From positions 3,377,599 to 3,441,598 of the forward strand of contig NW_009799099.1 of assembly GCF_000213175.1 (NCBI RefSeq): DNA of 64,000 nt, written 5' to 3'. Both the position numbers and the translations under genes were made by a program. The notes under the pieces are model-generated. The model was not told the origin of the DNA, searched no databases, and was given only the letters and a program-made list of their open reading frames with translations. Below are positions 11,029 to 21,945 of this stretch, piece after piece; within the stretch, counting starts at the first letter, position 1; every line of letters starts with the position of its first letter. This DNA comes from Neurospora tetrasperma FGSC 2508 (Eukaryota > Ascomycota > Sordariomycetes > Sordariales > Sordariaceae).

Positions 11029-12582
11029 ATGCCGACCTCACTAACAATACACCTCGTCAACACCTCCCCGACCCCGCACATCCCCATCCATGCCTACATC
11101 ACGGGTCTTGCCATCCCCTCGATGGCCCGCGTCTTCATCCAGTCTGACGGCCGAACTACCTACTTTCCTCCCTCGCCTCCTCCTGGGAAAATTCTCCAGC
11201 CCTTCCCCGTCGATTGCGCCATCCCCGTCCCTCCAGGCCCTCACCCAACCGTTGTCACCATTCCACGCATCGCCGGTGGGCGTATCTGGTTCTGCCAAGG
11301 AGACAAAAAGCTCAAGTTCATGCTCAATCCCGGCGGTCCCGGAGGTGGCGCCGCGCTGGTTGAGCCATCGGTCTTGAACCCGAGCGACCCCAACCGCGAT
11401 GTGGACTTTGCGTTTTGCGAGTTTACGCTGAACGATCACCAGCTTTTCGCCAATATCTCGTACGTGGACTTTGTGCCGAGGTTGCCGATTGCCTTGACGC
11501 TGGTGGAGAAGGGAACGAGGAGACTGCAGCATGTGTCGGGGATGCGACCGGATGGGCTGGAGAGGATCGCGCAGGGGTTGAGAGATCAGGCAGCCAGGGA
11601 CGGGTGGCCGTGGGACAAGTTAGTGGTGCACAGGCCGGGGATGGATAGACCGTTGAGGGTGCTGGCGCCGACACATAGCGATGCGGTCGGGGCCAAGTTT
11701 GACGGGTATTTTGAGCCGTTGGTGGACAGGGTCTGGGAGAGATACTGTCATTTTGGGAAGCCGTGTAAGGGGGGTCATGGCGCGGTATTCAATACCGATA
11801 AGCCTCCTGGTCCTCCGCCCGGACCAAGACCGGGTGATGCGCCGGGTGACCGACCCCCTGGCCCCCCACCCGGGCCCCGTCCCGGAGACGGTCCGAACGG
11901 CGCCCCGCCCAGGTTCGGGTTACGGCACGTTCTACAAAAATTCCATGGTCACCATCATCACAGCCACAACGGCCATGCTGCAGCTCCTCAGCAACCTTAT
12001 TACTACCCCGGGCAGCAACAACCTTATTACTACCAAGGGCAGCAACAACCTTATTACTACCCCGGGCAACAACCTTACACACCACCTCCTCCCCCTCCTC
12101 CTCCTCAAGTCCAACACCAAACCCACCACCTCCGCATCAACACCCAAGCCGCCCCCGGCATTCTAACCGGCCACATTCCCAACTTGCCCTCCGATCCCCT
12201 CCTCGTCGGGTCGGAACCCTTCCATCGCCCCACAACAGCCGACATCTTTGGGTGCAACTCCGGTCCCTTCACCACGGGCCCCAACGCCGTGCGAAACGCC
12301 ATCATCCCTCGTCTGGCAGCCGCCTTTCAGCGGTCCAGCATCATTGACTGCGAGGACCAGCCGTCGGATGTGGAGACTTTTTACCGGTGGCATGTGGATG
12401 GGAGACCGACGAATCATTATGCGAGGGTGGTGCATGAGTGGAATGCGGATGGGAAGGGGTATGCCTTTGCTTATGATGATGTGCAGAGAGATGGGGGGAG
12501 GGATCAGAGTGGAAAGGTAGAGGGGGGCCAGGTGGAGGTTTGGGTGGTGGAGGTTGGTGGGGGGAATATTTGGGTTGGGTAG
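11029..12582 (+). CDS. GH64-like (thaumatin-like superfamily) beta-1,3-glucanase-type protein with repeat insert
   Basis: Single exon, 517 aa. Blocks such as GGRIWFCQGDKKLKFMLNPGG, FAFCEFTLNDHQLFANISYVDFV and PIALTL match what I know of the glycoside hydrolase family 64 / thaumatin-like fold, where the conserved acidic residues act on beta-1,3-glucan. Two features are odd. The N-terminus (MPTSLTIHLVNTSPTPH) has no secretion signal. The domain is also split after about residue 260 by a low-complexity insert of roughly 130 residues, made of PGPPPGPRPGD repeats, a His-rich patch and QQPYYYPG tandem repeats. Family sequence resumes afterwards (DPLLVGSEPFHRPTTADIFGCNSGPF). The upstream in-frame extension has no ATG, so 11029 is the start. 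Whether it is an active, secreted enzyme or an intracellular relative is not clear. Confidence 0.75.
   Translation: MPTSLTIHLVNTSPTPHIPIHAYITGLAIPSMARVFIQSDGRTTYFPPSPPPGKILQPFPVDCAIPVPPGPHPTVVTIPRIAGGRIWFCQGDKKLKFMLNPGGPGGGAALVEPSVLNPSDPNRDVDFAFCEFTLNDHQLFANISYVDFVPRLPIALTLVEKGTRRLQHVSGMRPDGLERIAQGLRDQAARDGWPWDKLVVHRPGMDRPLRVLAPTHSDAVGAKFDGYFEPLVDRVWERYCHFGKPCKGGHGAVFNTDKPPGPPPGPRPGDAPGDRPPGPPPGPRPGDGPNGAPPRFGLRHVLQKFHGHHHHSHNGHAAAPQQPYYYPGQQQPYYYQGQQQPYYYPGQQPYTPPPPPPPPQVQHQTHHLRINTQAAPGILTGHIPNLPSDPLLVGSEPFHRPTTADIFGCNSGPFTTGPNAVRNAIIPRLAAAFQRSSIIDCEDQPSDVETFYRWHVDGRPTNHYARVVHEWNADGKGYAFAYDDVQRDGGRDQSGKVEGGQVEVWVVEVGGGNIWVG
11989..12078 (+). repeat. Tandem repeat (about 27 bp) coding for QQQPYYYPG units
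   Basis: Three to four consecutive copies of a 24-27 bp unit lie inside the GH64-like gene, each encoding QQ(Q)PYYY(P/Q)GQ. Units are nearly identical at the DNA level, so the number may vary between strains. Confidence 0.85.
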
Positions 12583-13023
12583 GTGGTGGGATGTGGCAGG
12601 AGTAGGTAGGTACGGGGTGTGAGGAGGTGAGGCATGGGCTGAAGGTTGATGAAGGGCGACCGAACATAGATAATTGGGAATTGGATGAGATGATGGCACG
12701 ATGTCAGATATTTGGGCGGAGTTTTATTAACGATGGAGCATGCGATGTGTTTCAAGGTCGAGTGTTAAAAAGAGACAAACCGAGGCTAGAGGGTCTAGTC
12801 CAGAACGACTTGAATAGAAGAAAAAAAGAAATGCATCATCACCAGGTCAGTTCTTCGCGTGCGAACTCCATGATTCATTAACACCATGTGAGCCTGATTC
12901 ACCGCTTTCCACTCGCTCGCAATATCGCCAGAGCAAAACGTACTTCAAAAACCACATAAGCCTGCCACCTCTCAACTTTCTAGTCCCTCAATTTCCTACT
13001 GCACAATCGGTATCACAGCCACC
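12583..13023. other. Intergenic region
   Basis: 3' side of the GH64-like gene, then a CT-rich leader into the next start. Nothing recognised. Confidence 0.4.
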
Positions 13024-14076
13024 ATGACCAACCCGGACCCATTCCACAACGGCAACGACACCAACGCCCTCCCCTTTCCCTCCCCCCGCCAGGGGTGGGA
13101 CGAAGACCCCATAGCCACCTACTACCTCCGCGCGCTCAACCGGGAGATCCAGGCCCTGAAAAGCGATTACGATCTCGCCTGCTCCTGTCACACATATGTC
13201 AAGATGGCGGTGTTGAGTTTGAGATCGTATCTCCAGGAGTGGGAGGGGTTGATGGGAGAGATTATAGGGTGTTCTAACTCGGAGACCGAGGGAGAGCTGG
13301 TGAGCTCTGAGGGAGTGGGCTATGAGAGATTGAAGGAGTTGGATGAGTATAGAGAGGTTTTGGAGTCAATGGATACGCGTACGTATTTTGTCTTTCCTAC
13401 GAGGTAGAAGGACTATGTTGCAGAATTGAGAAAAAGAGAGACTGACAGTTATCTCGTACCAACGTTGTCGCAACAGCCGACCAAGACATACCCCCAGATA
13501 AACAGCATTCCGTCCCCTCAACCTTCTGGACAGCCAGGACTTACCGCAGTTACTCCCTTCTACATCTCTCCCTAGCAGAGACGATGCTGCATTTGATGTC
13601 TCCTGTTTCGAGAGTGGCAAGGGTGGTGGTAGAGTGGTTGCTTGTCGGTGTCTTGTCTGTTCTCCCCGTACTTCTCCTTCATGACCCTATTAATGTCCTT
13701 TTCAGCCCTCCCCCAACCCTCTCAAAGATGAGTCAAAGGTCATCGACTAACGACACTCCGCAGAACTATCATCACCACAGCTTTCGAGCCGTTAAAGGGA
13801 GACAGCTTTTCGCACAGAATGACCTGGACAGCATTGATGGCTGTCCTCGGCGTAGCATGGTGGTGCGCGGTGTTTAGTGCTGCATGGCTCGTTAGCTTGC
13901 AAAGGTGTAAGTATGAGGTTAGAAGGATTCGGCAGAGATTGGAGTTGAATGCCGTGATGAAGGAGGACGTAGAGGGTTTTGAGGGGTGGTGGTTCAAGAG
14001 TTTGTGGTGGATGAGTTGGTTGACGACTTGGATTGATGAGCTGTTTTCAGGTGGTGGGAGGGGGAGAGACGAGTGA
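13024..14076 (+). CDS. Small multi-exon protein, coiled coil plus hydrophobic segments (unknown function)
   Basis: I do not recognise a family. Exon 1 is 13024-13378 (118 codons), with a heptad-like stretch (YYLRALNREIQALKSDYD) and an acidic end. A GTACGT donor at 13379 joins, at an acceptor near 13476 or in-frame near 13497, to a frame open to at least 13720 that encodes a hydrophobic segment (VVVEWLLVGVLSVLPVLLL). A last exon in another frame, to 14076, encodes a second hydrophobic helix (MAVLGVAWWCAVFSAAWLV), a basic stretch (YEVRRIRQRLEL) and a Trp-rich end. The exon 2 to 3 junction is unresolved; a CTAAC branch and CAG at about 13747-13763 is the best acceptor, but no consensus donor fits the phase. 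The alternative is two genes, with the first ending at 13407. Confidence 0.45.
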
Positions 14077-15206
14077 TGTGTTGGTGTCAAGTTTCTGGGC
14101 TTTGGCTTGATGGTATGCTAGGTGGAAGAGTCCGTGATCGGAAAAAGGAATAGACAGTTGAGAGTCCTAGACAGCTTTTGATCAGTATTGATGCTGATGA
14201 CGGTCACCGAAAGTCGATACAGTCCATATTCCACCACACGGTAGGTTGGAGTGTCGCACGCTTCCGCGTCTACATCATCGCGGTCTGATGGAGAGAGGAC
14301 CCTGACGTTTATGTTGAGGACAACGGTTACAAGTGACATCATTTAGGTTGTCGGAGAGTGTAACAATCGGGAGGGGGGGCTCGCTACAATACAGCGCATG
14401 GTATTGCTTTTCGAGTCCTACATTCGACACCACCTTGGTGTTTATCCGACTGAGTATTCTGTTAGAAGACTGAGTGTCAAAGTGGTCCTCTTGTTCCATG
14501 GCATGGGAATTGCAATTCTTGACTTACAAAATGGAGTGTCATTAGGTACCTTTTCTGGGGTCGCGTACGCTTTGGCCGGTTTGTTCCTGTACATTTCTCC
14601 TTGAAAACGGATGCTCAGCTCCAAGGAAGATTTCAGAGGGTGGGATACTACCGTACAGGTACCTCTAGGTACCTGACCTCCCGAAGTCTTTATCGCGGGA
14701 GAAGGCGCTATGATACATACTGGGGCTGCTTCAGGGGTCATGCATTGGGCTCGGGCTCGGGTCCCCAGCGCTGTAACGGCGCCGATCTACAGCTCGTCCC
14801 ATCTGCTTCCCAGGGACCTACACCCGGACCTGCCATGACATGTGGACGGGATTGGGTACCTCTACGGCTAAGGCATCGATGTTCCGTCCCGTCGTTGCCC
14901 GATTCCAAGTCCAAAACATCTTCCAACCAGGAAAATACATACAATGGCTTCCACTCCCTCCCAGATCAAGCACTTCGAAGTTCTCTCAGGTTGTCCGGTA
15001 CACTTGTCTTTCACGAAAGTCCCGTTCTTACACCAACCAGGTTGACTCGCTGTCGGCCACGGTCTTCCAAAACGGGCGCCAACGAATGCCTCAACTTCTC
15101 TGTTTACACCACTGCACCAGGCACAACAAGAGTTGCAAGACATCACTTCCTCGACTACTAAACCACCGAAAACCATCACCAGTTTAGGTAGTCTTCGTTT
15201 CAAACA
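14077..15206. other. Intergenic region
   Basis: About 1.1 kb. It includes two close AGGTACCT palindromes around 14660-14680. Short reading frames on both strands show no similarity I can name. It presumably holds the promoter of the dehydrogenase. Confidence 0.4.
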
Positions 15207-16607
15207 ATGGCAGAGCCCCACAACACGCCGATGCCCGCGAGTACGCCAGTACCAGCATCTACTCCACGATCATCCTCCCCCGTACCACCCCTCCCTAGCC
15301 TTGCGCCCAACGCTTCCATAAGCACAATTTCACGACGATTACCACGACAATACTCAAACGACGGAAGACGGCCCATCGTCCTTCATATCGGCGATCCCAT
15401 CAAATATAACCTCGCCACGTATACCGAGTTCAGCCAAGCGTTCGAGGTTATCCGACCCAGTACCGCAGAGAGAGAACGAAGCGAGTTCAAGAAAGCACTG
15501 AAAGAACAACGATGGGGTGACTTCAGCGCCATATTCCGGCCATTCTGGGGTACTGGCAGCGAAATGGGTCGTTGGGACGCTGACCTTATCAGCTTGCTGC
15601 CGATCTCGGTCAAGGTATTTGCCAGCGCGGGCGCAGGCTTCGACTGAGCAGACACAAAAGTTCTGGGTGAAAGAGGTGTGTAGGCAGAAATAATGGCGTC
15701 CCTGTCATGGCGAAGCGATGAGTAGTAAGCTAAAGTTTAACTTGCAGGCATAATCTACTGCAATTCAGGTCCCGCAGCCGCTGAAGCCGTTGCCGACTTT
15801 GCTGTGGCAATGGTCATCTCGACCTTCCGGCACCTCCCCTGGTGCATGGGCGCTGCGGCACTCCCATATTCACTCTCAACGCCCTCTTCCTCCGACTTCA
15901 TGACCGCATCCGTGTACTCGATAGCCAGCAAGACCTTCCAGGCATGCCATTCTCTCGCAACAGCTGTCTCACACAACCCGCGCAACCATGTCCTCGGTAT
16001 CATAGGGCTTGGTAACATCGGCCAACAGATTGCTGCCAAACTCGGCTCAGCTTTCGGCATGAGGATTGCATATTATGACGTTGTGCGCAAACCTGCCCCC
16101 TTAGAGTCATCTCTCGGGGCTAGTTATCACTCCAGTCTAGAGAAGTTATTGGCTATGTCCGACTGCGCGGTGCTCTGCACACCTGCTTCAGCCGATGGGA
16201 GGCCTATTATCACCACGGATGTCCTGAAACATATCAAGAAAGGCTCAAGATTCGTGAACGTTGCACGGGGAAGTTTGGTCGACGAAGAAGCACTGGCAGA
16301 CGCGCTGGAGGACGGGAGAATCAGCGCCGCGGCCTTAGATGTGCATGCTGAGGAGCCCAGTGTGAGCCAGAGGCTGGTAAAAATGGCATTTGGAGAACAT
16401 GACATTGTCAGAAGCAACGGTCAAAAGGAGGCAAAATCCAGCTTCGACCACCCTGGAAAAGTCATGTTGACCTGTCATAATGCTGGTGGTACGGTCGAGA
16501 CGCATATCGGGTTTGAGGAACTGAGCATGAGGAATATCATGGCGGTTCTGGGAGGGCAGAAGGCTATAACTCCGGTCAATATGCACTATTTGAAAGCCAC
16601 GGAGTAA
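15207..16607 (+). pseudogene. D-2-hydroxyacid dehydrogenase with one in-frame TGA in exon 1
   Basis: Join 15207-15675 and 15748-16607 (72-nt intron, GTGTGT donor, CAG acceptor), 442 codons. The family reduces 2-oxoacids such as glyoxylate or hydroxypyruvate with NAD(P)H. The Rossmann motif GLGNIG is at about residue 243. The catalytic Arg is in NVARGSLVDE (about 330), Glu in DVHAEEP (about 357) and His in TCHNAGGT (about 400). The only defect is TGA at 15645-15647 (codon 147), inside the conserved block SAGAGFD-x-AD, where relatives have Trp (TGG). Frame, intron and remaining catalytic residues are intact on both sides. Explanations are a recent nonsense mutation, a base-call error, or readthrough; TGA followed by G is not a strong readthrough context. 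If it is an error, this is a normal gene. Confidence 0.8.
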
Positions 16608-17691
16608 AGGGCACTGTCAGTTTGTTTCCTCTACTTCCTCGCTTTTCATGCTCGTTCATCTTTGTCCCTCTGGTTTGGGTAAAGGAAATATTTGTTTGTT
16701 CCCAGATTGAGGGTTTGGGGTCGATGAACGACAAGTAATATGAAGAATCATGTCTGCGGTTATCGAGAAGTGACCAAATTCTTGACTGACCAAACTCTAC
16801 TCAGGTCGGCGATGATCAACGCGACAGTCATTGGTGCCGCAAAAATCGAAAGACCAGCGGAGGTTAGTCCATGGTGGGGGAGGTACATTCCCGAGGTAGC
16901 TGGTGATGAGTTCAAGGGTCAGCCGTTACTCGTTGAACGTGGACCAAAGTAACGCATAGCCATACAGAATTACTCGAGCTTACAAGATCATTCAGAATCA
17001 AAGGAGCCCGATACCAGATTATCCAGAGGTAAACAAGAGCATAAATTATTGCAAAGTCACAGAGAATTCTTGAGTCTACCTAAGGTAGGTTTTTTGGAAT
17101 GGACGGACGCAAAAGGTAACGGTTCACGAATAGAGGTACATCAGCATATGTTTATCGGACCTAATTGATGTCAGTTTTTCCTGAGCATATGGAGATGATG
17201 TACGCTGAACTGTTAATGTGGGATGACTTGGGGATCATTTGCAGCATACCCATCACGAGTTATGCATATGAAGAGAAGCAGAGTTCTACACAATTCATGC
17301 ATCAATCCTACCTTTATTCACTCTCTGCTGACATTTTTATATAGTACCTAATTATGTTGACATTCTGATATCTTGGTCCAGCGCCATCATACGTCCAGTG
17401 AATCTCCTGAGTTATACAGCTGCTTCATCGCATATACTCGTATCCCAGAAGATCGCGCAGTCCCGCTCATAATCGTCCTCTTGGGGAGAATTTGGACCAT
17501 CATGTGTCATAACTTCATATAACTCATCGGTTCCCCGATTGAGCTTCAATTATTCAAATCCCGTTCGCTTGGTTTGAGCTACCCCATACCATGGATACCT
17601 ACTCACAGACATCCGGAAGGTGAGAACTAATCCCCGAGTTTGTTGATCCAGAAACCAGCCATCCTAACAGTACATTAGTCACAGTCCGCCA
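16608..17691. other. Intergenic region
   Basis: About 1.1 kb, AT-richer than the flanking genes. No reading frame, RNA or repeat was recognised. Confidence 0.4.
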
Positions 17692-18417
17692 ATGGACGAT
17701 TCTGACTACACCCTAGACAGCAGACTGCGCAGCTTCCGGAAGCACTTTACTGATATCAAACCTCCAAGCGCCCTCCGTATCGGCCCCATCAAACCGCTGT
17801 CACTCCAGCCCAAGCGATCGACCAGTTTTCCACAAAGCCCGACTCCTGACAGCAATCCCGACTACAGCAAACCTTCTTTAGACAGCAACAGCAACAACAA
17901 CACCGACACAAGTCAACCCCTGAACAGCCTGACCACCCTTCTCCCTCCAACCAGCACGACAACCAGCTCAAACACCCCTGACGACTCAATCAACCTGAAC
18001 ACCAACCCCTCGACCAACGCCACCAACACCCTCACCCGTGCCGACATCATCCGACACATCCAACTCAAAAAATTCCTCGAGGCTTTCGTCCGCCGGCGCA
18101 AGAACCTGAAAACCGAACTCGAGGACCGGCTCCGCTTGCTCAAGCAAGAAGCCAAGAATAACCGGCGCCGGAGACAGAACGTGTTCTTCTACCCATCATC
18201 GGCCACCTCGTCCACCACCGCGGCGAATCATGGAAATAACAGCAACGGGGACATCAACGTAAACGGAATGCTGGATCTGCAGAAGGAGCAAAGGATTGAT
18301 GGGCTGGTGGAGGAGAGAATTAGACTGGCGCACGAGACATATGAGCAGCAGTTGGCTTTGTTGATTAATGAGTTTGTGGTGGTGGGGTTGAGGGAGGAGG
18401 TTCTGAGGATTATTTGA
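17692..18417 (+). CDS. Coiled-coil protein, unknown function
   Basis: Single exon, 241 aa, starting at ATG 17692. The first 110 residues are Ser/Thr/Asn/Pro-rich and probably disordered. Residues about 120-165 form a strongly basic helix (IQLKKFLEAFVRRRKNLKTELEDRLRLLKQEAKNNRRRRQN). The C-terminus (from about residue 200) is a second amphipathic helix (LVEERIRLAHETYEQQLALLINEFVV). No catalytic motif or family is recognised. The helix-rich, basic character would suit a binding or scaffold protein; that is only a guess. Confidence 0.6.
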   Translation: MDDSDYTLDSRLRSFRKHFTDIKPPSALRIGPIKPLSLQPKRSTSFPQSPTPDSNPDYSKPSLDSNSNNNTDTSQPLNSLTTLLPPTSTTTSSNTPDDSINLNTNPSTNATNTLTRADIIRHIQLKKFLEAFVRRRKNLKTELEDRLRLLKQEAKNNRRRRQNVFFYPSSATSSTTAANHGNNSNGDINVNGMLDLQKEQRIDGLVEERIRLAHETYEQQLALLINEFVVVGLREEVLRII

Positions 18418-21278
18418 TTTTTGATCGAGTGGAGGAGGGTGGTTATTGGCGGTAATGGGAGACGGTGGAAATGTTGTGAATGGGTTAGGGGTATGCAATG
18501 GGGGCTAGAATGTATGGGTTTGGGACTCATTCAGTTGCCTGCCGTCATGAGCTGGGGAGTGAGTTCGCGGACGTGGCTATTTTTCTATAATCTTTCGTCC
18601 TTTATCGCCTAATACTGCTAATAATACTGATGGACTACATTGCATTATGGGTAGCAGTCTTGTCTGCGGATTGGCCTTTTGTTTTCTGGGGTAAATTTTG
18701 GGTTTCTCATCGACTGGTGTTGTTGGGGCCATTGGAGTGATTGCATCGCCGGGCCTNNNNNNNNNNNNNNNNNNNNNNNNNNNNNNNNNNNNNNNNNNNN
18801 NNNNNNNNNNNNNNNNNNNNNNNNNNNNNNNNNNNNNNNNNNNNNNNNNNNNNNNNNNNNNNNNNNNNNNNNNNNNNNNNNNNNNNNNNNNNNNNNNNNN
18901 NNNNNNNNNNNNNNNNNNNNNNNNNNNNNNNNNNNNNNNNNNNNNNNNNNNNNNNNNNNNNNNNNNNNNNNNNNNNNNNNNNNNNNNNNNNNNNNNNNNN
19001 NNNNNNNNNNNNNNNNNNNNNNNNNNNNNNNNNNNNNNNNNNNNNNNNNNNNNNNNNNNNNNNNNNNNNNNNNNNNNNNNNNNNNNNNNNNNNNNNNNNN
19101 NNNNNNNNNNNNNNNNNNNNNNNNNNNNNNNNNNNNNNNNNNNNNNNNNNNNNNNNNNNNNNNNNNNNNNNNNNNNNNNNNNNNNNNNNNNNNNNNNNNN
19201 NNNNNNNNNNNNNNNNNNNNNNNNNNNNNNNNNNNNNNNNNNNNNNNNNNNNNNNNNNNNNNNNNNNNNNNNNNNNNNNNNNNNNNNNNNNNNNNNNNNN
19301 NNNNNNNNNNNNNNNNNNNNNNNNNNNNNNNNNNNNNNNNNNNNNNNNNNNNNNNNNNNNNNNNNNNNNNNNNNNNNNNNNNNNNNNNNNNNNNNNNNNN
19401 NNNNNNNNNNNNNNNNNNNNNNNNNNNNNNNNNNNNNNNNNNNNNNNNNNNNNNNNNNNNNNNNNNNNNNNNNNNNNNNNNNNNNNNNNNNNTTTCCGTT
19501 CTCTCCTGATACCGCTGGGTGGTGGATACATATCTATGAGTGAGTGAACCTTATCACAAAATTATGATACCTTCTCCCTTCTGGGTTGTTCATCTCACTC
19601 TACATTTGGAGCAATGGGCGTGAATCGCTCTGACAAGGAAGGTGATATCGATACGTCTGGTTGTATTGGGGACGTGAAAGAACTACCCCAAACACAGGTA
19701 GTCCATGTTGTAACTCCTCATTCCAATCATCACTCTTTTCTTAGAATACCGTTCATAGGTTGAGTGTCTGTTAGAGCAAAGAACAGCATCGCGTCGTGTC
19801 GCTGAACACATTCTCGGCTATGACCCATTACTTACCTTCTAATCCCTTTGTCATCCTCACGTAAAACCCCCGCTTCTGTCAACCTGACCCCCCTCCTCAA
19901 CAAGTAAGAACCAAACCATTTCATTCTTTGGTTCATGGTTGACGATCTACCGGCCTCACAGATGCCAAGACCGAGCGGTAGTTGAGCTTATCTGACCATC
20001 ACCGTCAAAGGATCCTCCCAAGGTCAGCATTTTAAACAACTCTACAAAGCCCGCTCGTCACACGTGCTGCTTAGAAACATCCAGGTCTCCGGGAATAAGC
20101 CCAGAGGCCACTCACGTTCTTCCTCGACGCTAAAACCCCTCTTTATTGGACACACGGCAAGAAATATTGGAAGGATGGTCGTGACCCTCTCAATCAATGC
20201 AACCCGTCCTGTTTGGCTGTTTCCTTATGTCTCACCTCACACCATCTTTGACCAGCCATGTCCGTCATCTAGCTTCTGGCAATACCTCAAACGGCAATGA
20301 AGAATGCGGAGCCATAGGCACCGCGAGTGTAAGCCTAGAGGTAGGTACGGAACGCCACACGGTTGGACGCATCCATTGGCTGTGCCTCTCCAGGACTTCA
20401 GCACACCACTCACCCTTCCCAGTTTTCCCCACGGTAAACTTTCCATTTGAAGTTGTGCCAACCGCATGCGTTTCAACCCTCAACCTGGAACCTTCCAATC
20501 CCGGCAGAACTTGCCGTCTGGAGAAGTGTACCTGCTTATTCACGTAGATACTTCCTTGGATTGGAGGTTGGTATACTTGCCAGTTTTCTACGCGGTGCAC
20601 TGTTGGATGATGATTCAACTCTTACCAATTGATGCACAGGGGCAATGGAAATTGTCAGGACCACTCCGTCACACCTTCAGTTCATTGGCATCCGATGTGT
20701 TCCTTCCACCATCACACGAGCCATTGACATCTCGCATCTGATGGCCTGATCCACTTCTGAGGCTCTTTGGGGGAACCAACGACATCAACCCTCCCTGAAT
20801 GGGTAGGTAGGCAGTTCCCATGGAGGAGACTTTCATGCTTCTGAGACTTCTCCCCACGGCTTTACCCTATTACAACAACAAGATGGCAACCCTTCCAATG
20901 AAGGAGACGGGGTCTATGATGGCTGCTTCCTTCAGACTTAAATACTTGGCAACTACGCCCCCCGGGACCACGGTCTCGAATTCCATCTTTGTGTTTCAAA
21001 ACGGGACATCAACTACCCTCCGCGATAGCCAAATCGGGACGGCCCAGCTCACTGCTACGACGGGAATTTCATTAACTTGCTACCACCTGTACCTTCCCTT
21101 TCCCTGCCTTAGATCCGCCAGATCTCTTTCTCCAAAACTCCTCTACCCCATCTTCCGTGCGCACATACCACGAACCATCTTCTTGGGACAGTTCCACAAA
21201 CAACTATACTTGAGGGTGACACTTGCCAATCATTTATTCAATAACAGCAACCTATATTTACTGCAACATCAACCCAAA
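18418..21278. other. Intergenic region around the assembly gap
   Basis: The bases outside the N run (18418-18756 and 19493-21278) carry no gene I can name. From 20820 a frame stays open for 153 codons directly into the secreted-protein start at 21279; I read it as leader because a clean signal peptide begins at 21279. A gene could be hidden in the gap. Confidence 0.4.
18757..19492. other. Assembly gap (run of N)
   Basis: 736 consecutive N bases. Any reading frame crossing it is meaningless. The flanks show no obvious repeat that would explain the gap. Confidence 1.
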
Positions 21279-21945
21279 ATGGTCCAACTCATACAAACAA
21301 CCTTTACCTTCCTCGCCCTTGTCCTCACCCTCTCCACCGCAGCCCCTCTTGATTTCACCGCCGCCTCCACCTCCGTCCTTTCCCACTCTAACATCCTCAC
21401 CCTTAAGAGCTTCTCCGGCACCGGCCAGATCCGTACCCTCTGGGACGGAAGCAGCCACGACGACCTCGGCTGCCTCACGGCTTCCGGGCGCTGGACAACC
21501 GACGAGAACCTCTGCGGCACCTTCATCGCCGTGCGCAAGGATGGAGACTCGATAGGAGCCACGCAGTTCACTCTGACTAGCAAAGAGGCCGGGCCGTGCG
21601 AGATGTCGGGAACTACGTTTGTTTGTGAGAAGGGGCTGGACGGGTATAGTTTTGGGGTGAGTCTACGTTCTTTCTTTTCTCTTAGTCACTTGCCTTCCTG
21701 CCTTGCGATGTCTGATTGATGCGACGTTGGGAGTTGTAGAGTTGACAGCTGACGATGGTTGGTAGATCTGGCCATTCCCGAACGGCGTTCCCGGAGTCGA
21801 GTGTCTGCGGTATGGACTGTATGGCTTAATGGCGAGCGTGCAAGGGGGACCGCCAGATGTGGATGCGAAGCCGATGGACTTGAAATTCACTTCGTATGTT
21901 GAAAAGGGAAAGTATGTGTGGTTGACGTGGGATCCAAAGTCTTGA
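21279..21945 (+). CDS. Small secreted cysteine-containing protein
   Basis: Join 21279-21656 and 21766-21945 (109-nt intron, GTGAGT donor, TAG acceptor, phase 0), 185 aa. Residues 1-21 are a classic secretion signal (hydrophobic FLALVLTLSTAA). The mature part has Cys at 65, 79, 107, 116 and 139. Recognisable blocks are LWDGSSHDDLGCLTASGRWT and, after the intron, WPFPNGVPGVECLRYGLYG. I do not recognise a named family; this is the size and style of a small secreted fungal protein. The start was set at the signal peptide although the frame stays open upstream to an ATG at 20820. Confidence 0.78.

Noticed and set aside
14653-14681. Pair of AGGTACCT palindromes as an operator
   Set aside because: The motif is short and common in this DNA, and no factor or conserved spacing supports a regulatory role.
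15615-15747. Longer intron that would remove the TGA of the dehydrogenase
   Set aside because: A GTATTT donor at 15615 could be imagined, but splicing to 15748 breaks the frame and deletes the conserved SAGAGFD block.
18679-19547. Long frames across 18.7-19.5 kb
   Set aside because: They consist almost entirely of undetermined bases from the assembly gap.
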